This document shows, one piece after another, positions 4,170 through 5,492 of a stretch of DNA of 5,492 nt. Below the pieces are notes generated by a model. That model worked only from the letters and a program-made list of their open reading frames with translations. It did no database searches and was not told the origin of the DNA. The position numbers were made by a program, and so were the translations under genes. The stretch comes from Gammaproteobacteria bacterium (lineage in GTDB: Bacteria; Pseudomonadota; Gammaproteobacteria; Enterobacterales; Kangiellaceae): the NCBI GenBank assembly GCA_002401655.1, contig NVTT01000005.1, positions 28,150-33,641 of the forward strand, given 5' to 3'. Within the stretch, counting starts at the first letter, position 1; each line of letters opens with the position of its first letter.

Positions 4170-5492
4170 CTACATCCGTGGCATTCCGCCACCCTGAGGC
4201 ATCATTCCTTGCATGCCTCGCATCATTTTCATCATTCCGCCTTTGCCTTTCAATTTTTTCATCATTTTTTGCATTTGCTTAAATTGCTTGAGCATTTTAT
4301 TCACTTCCTGAATGTCCGTTCCAGCTCCAGAAGCAATTCTACGCTTACGGGAACCTTTGATTATTTCTGGGAATATCTTTTCTTTTGGCGTCATTGAGTT
4401 AATAATAGCTTCCATTCGGTTAGTCATTTTATCATTCATTTGATCTTTTGCGGCTTGAGGAACATTTCCCATGCCCGGCAACTTATCCATCATGCCAGCC
4501 ATGCCACCCATACTTTTCATTTGCACTAACTGCTCTCTAAAATCTTCTAAATCAAAGCCTTTACCTTTCATCACTTTTTTAGCGAGTTTTTCAGCTTTCT
4601 TTTTGTCGATATTCCGCTCAACATCTTCGATTAAGGATAAAACATCACCCATACCTAAAATACGAGAAGCAATTCGTTCGGGATGAAAAGGTTCCAACGC
4701 GTCAAGCTTTTCGCCCATCCCCATAAACTTAATCGGTTTACCAGTAATGTGTCTAATTGAAAGCGCCGCCCCGCCTCTTGCATCACCATCGGCTTTAGTC
4801 AAAATGACACCGGTTAATGCGAGCGCTTCATCAAAGGCTTTAGCTGTATTAGCCGCATCTTGGCCGGTCATACTATCTACAACAAATAGCGTTTCTGCGG
4901 GATTAGCTAGTTTATGGATCGCTTTAATTTCAGCCATCATATCGTCATCAATTGCCAACCGTCCGGCGGTATCAATAATCAGAACGTCACTGAATTCTTT
5001 TTTTGCTTGTTTTATCGCAGCTTTAACAATATCAATCGGTTTCTGATCAGCACTACTAGGAATAAAAGTCGCACCAACTTCTTCGGTCACCATTTTCAAC
5101 TGCTCAATCGCTGCTGGGCGATAAACATCGGCACTAACTAATGCAACAGACTTCTTTTCGCGTTCCATTAGATATTTAGCTAGTTTGGCACTCGATGTTG
5201 TTTTACCAGCACCTTGCAAACCAGCCATTAAAATAATTGCAGGCGGTTGCGCTTTTAAATCCAAGGTTTCATTGGCAGCGCCCATAGCTGCCACTAATTC
5301 ACTTTGAACAATTTTTATAAAAGCTTGCCCCGGCGATAAACTAGATTTGACTTCTTTACCTAACGCGCGGTATTTAACTTTAGTGATAAAATCTTTAACC
5401 ACAGGCAACGCAACATCGGCTTCCAAAAGCGCCATACGTACTTGGCGTAAGGTTTTCTGGATATTTTCATCAGTAATTCGGCCTTTGCCACT
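4170..5492 (-). CDS. ffh: Signal recognition particle GTPase Ffh, 5' end cut by window
   Basis: Ffh binds 4.5S RNA and signal sequences on ribosomes and, with FtsY, delivers inner-membrane proteins to SecYEG. The frame is open from the stop (4172-4170) to the right edge, giving 440 residues. The Met at 5435 aligns with an internal Met of E. coli Ffh (REVRMALLEADVALPVV), so the real start lies about 16 codons outside the window. In visible numbering: the rest of the N domain is at about 1-80; G1 GLQGAGKTT at 91-99; SADVYRPAAIEQL at 120-132; G3 DTAGR at 174-178; G4 TKADG at 232-236 (E. coli TKVDG); and GDARGGAALS at about 236-245. The methionine-rich M domain starts at about 312, with finger-loop Met residues at 325-342, the RNA-binding SRKRRIASGAG at 381-391, and a Met/Gly-rich tail. 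Total length of ~456 matches E. coli (453). Nothing essential is missing. It is convergent with nadB; rpsP, often next to ffh, is not downstream here. Confidence 0.97.
   Translation of the reverse strand, partial: SGKGRITDENIQKTLRQVRMALLEADVALPVVKDFITKVKYRALGKEVKSSLSPGQAFIKIVQSELVAAMGAANETLDLKAQPPAIILMAGLQGAGKTTSSAKLAKYLMEREKKSVALVSADVYRPAAIEQLKMVTEEVGATFIPSSADQKPIDIVKAAIKQAKKEFSDVLIIDTAGRLAIDDDMMAEIKAIHKLANPAETLFVVDSMTGQDAANTAKAFDEALALTGVILTKADGDARGGAALSIRHITGKPIKFMGMGEKLDALEPFHPERIASRILGMGDVLSLIEDVERNIDKKKAEKLAKKVMKGKGFDLEDFREQLVQMKSMGGMAGMMDKLPGMGNVPQAAKDQMNDKMTNRMEAIINSMTPKEKIFPEIIKGSRKRRIASGAGTDIQEVNKMLKQFKQMQKMMKKLKGKGGMMKMMRGMQGMMPQGGGMPRM

Noticed and set aside
4747..5046. 99-codon plus-strand ORF inside ffh
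   Set aside because: It is antisense to conserved Ffh G-domain codons, lacks a ribosome site and any recognisable domain. The other plus-strand ORFs in ffh, and those antisense to rseA and nadB, are likewise shadows.
4170..5435. ffh as a complete 421-aa gene starting at the Met at 5435
   Set aside because: The frame stays open to 5492, and the extra 19 codons encode the conserved N-domain sequence (ending TLRQVRMALLEAD) found upstream of this Met in E. coli Ffh, so the Met is internal.

Overview
The window reads as chromosomal DNA of a low-GC gammaproteobacterium. The evidence is a set of five protein genes whose sequences are closest, from memory, to Escherichia coli relatives: RpoE, RseA, RseC, NadB and Ffh. 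It also has the classic gammaproteobacterial arrangement of an rpoE operon divergent from nadB. Genus cannot be fixed from what is visible. Base composition and codon use look AT-rich and uniform throughout, with no sign of a foreign island and no mobile-element protein, tRNA, rRNA or CRISPR array.

Layout: bases 1-449 (minus) hold rseC, cut by the left edge only a few codons short of the usual end. Bases 475-1260 (minus) are rseA, encoding the anti-sigma-E factor. Bases 1261-1451 are an unusually long rpoE-rseA gap with a good sigma-E-type promoter match. Bases 1452-2045 (minus) are rpoE. Bases 2046-2309 are the divergent rpoE/nadB control region, with clustered GAAC/GTTC motifs and three dyads, including a perfect 22-bp palindrome. 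Bases 2310-3980 (plus) are nadB, encoding L-aspartate oxidase. Bases 3981-4169 are the convergent nadB/ffh junction, which carries an ACCACAGAGG-type inverted repeat and a 7-bp tandem repeat. Bases 4170-5492 (minus) are ffh, encoding the SRP GTPase, with its first ~16 codons beyond the right edge.

The three left-hand genes form the envelope-stress unit. RpoE (sigma-E) directs transcription of envelope genes, and RseA is a single-pass inner-membrane protein that holds sigma-E inactive until it is cut. RseC is a two-TM membrane protein with a cysteine cluster, linked to sigma-E and SoxR reduction. The periplasmic sensor gene rseB, which normally sits between rseA and rseC, is absent here: the gap is only 25 bp. 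nadB supplies iminoaspartate for NAD synthesis, and ffh targets inner-membrane proteins to the translocon.

No wholly new system is evident. The points most worth a second look are the missing rseB together with a separate sigma-E-like promoter for rseA-rseC, the perfect palindrome ahead of nadB, the repeat element at the nadB/ffh junction, and the short in-frame tandem expansion at the start of rseC.
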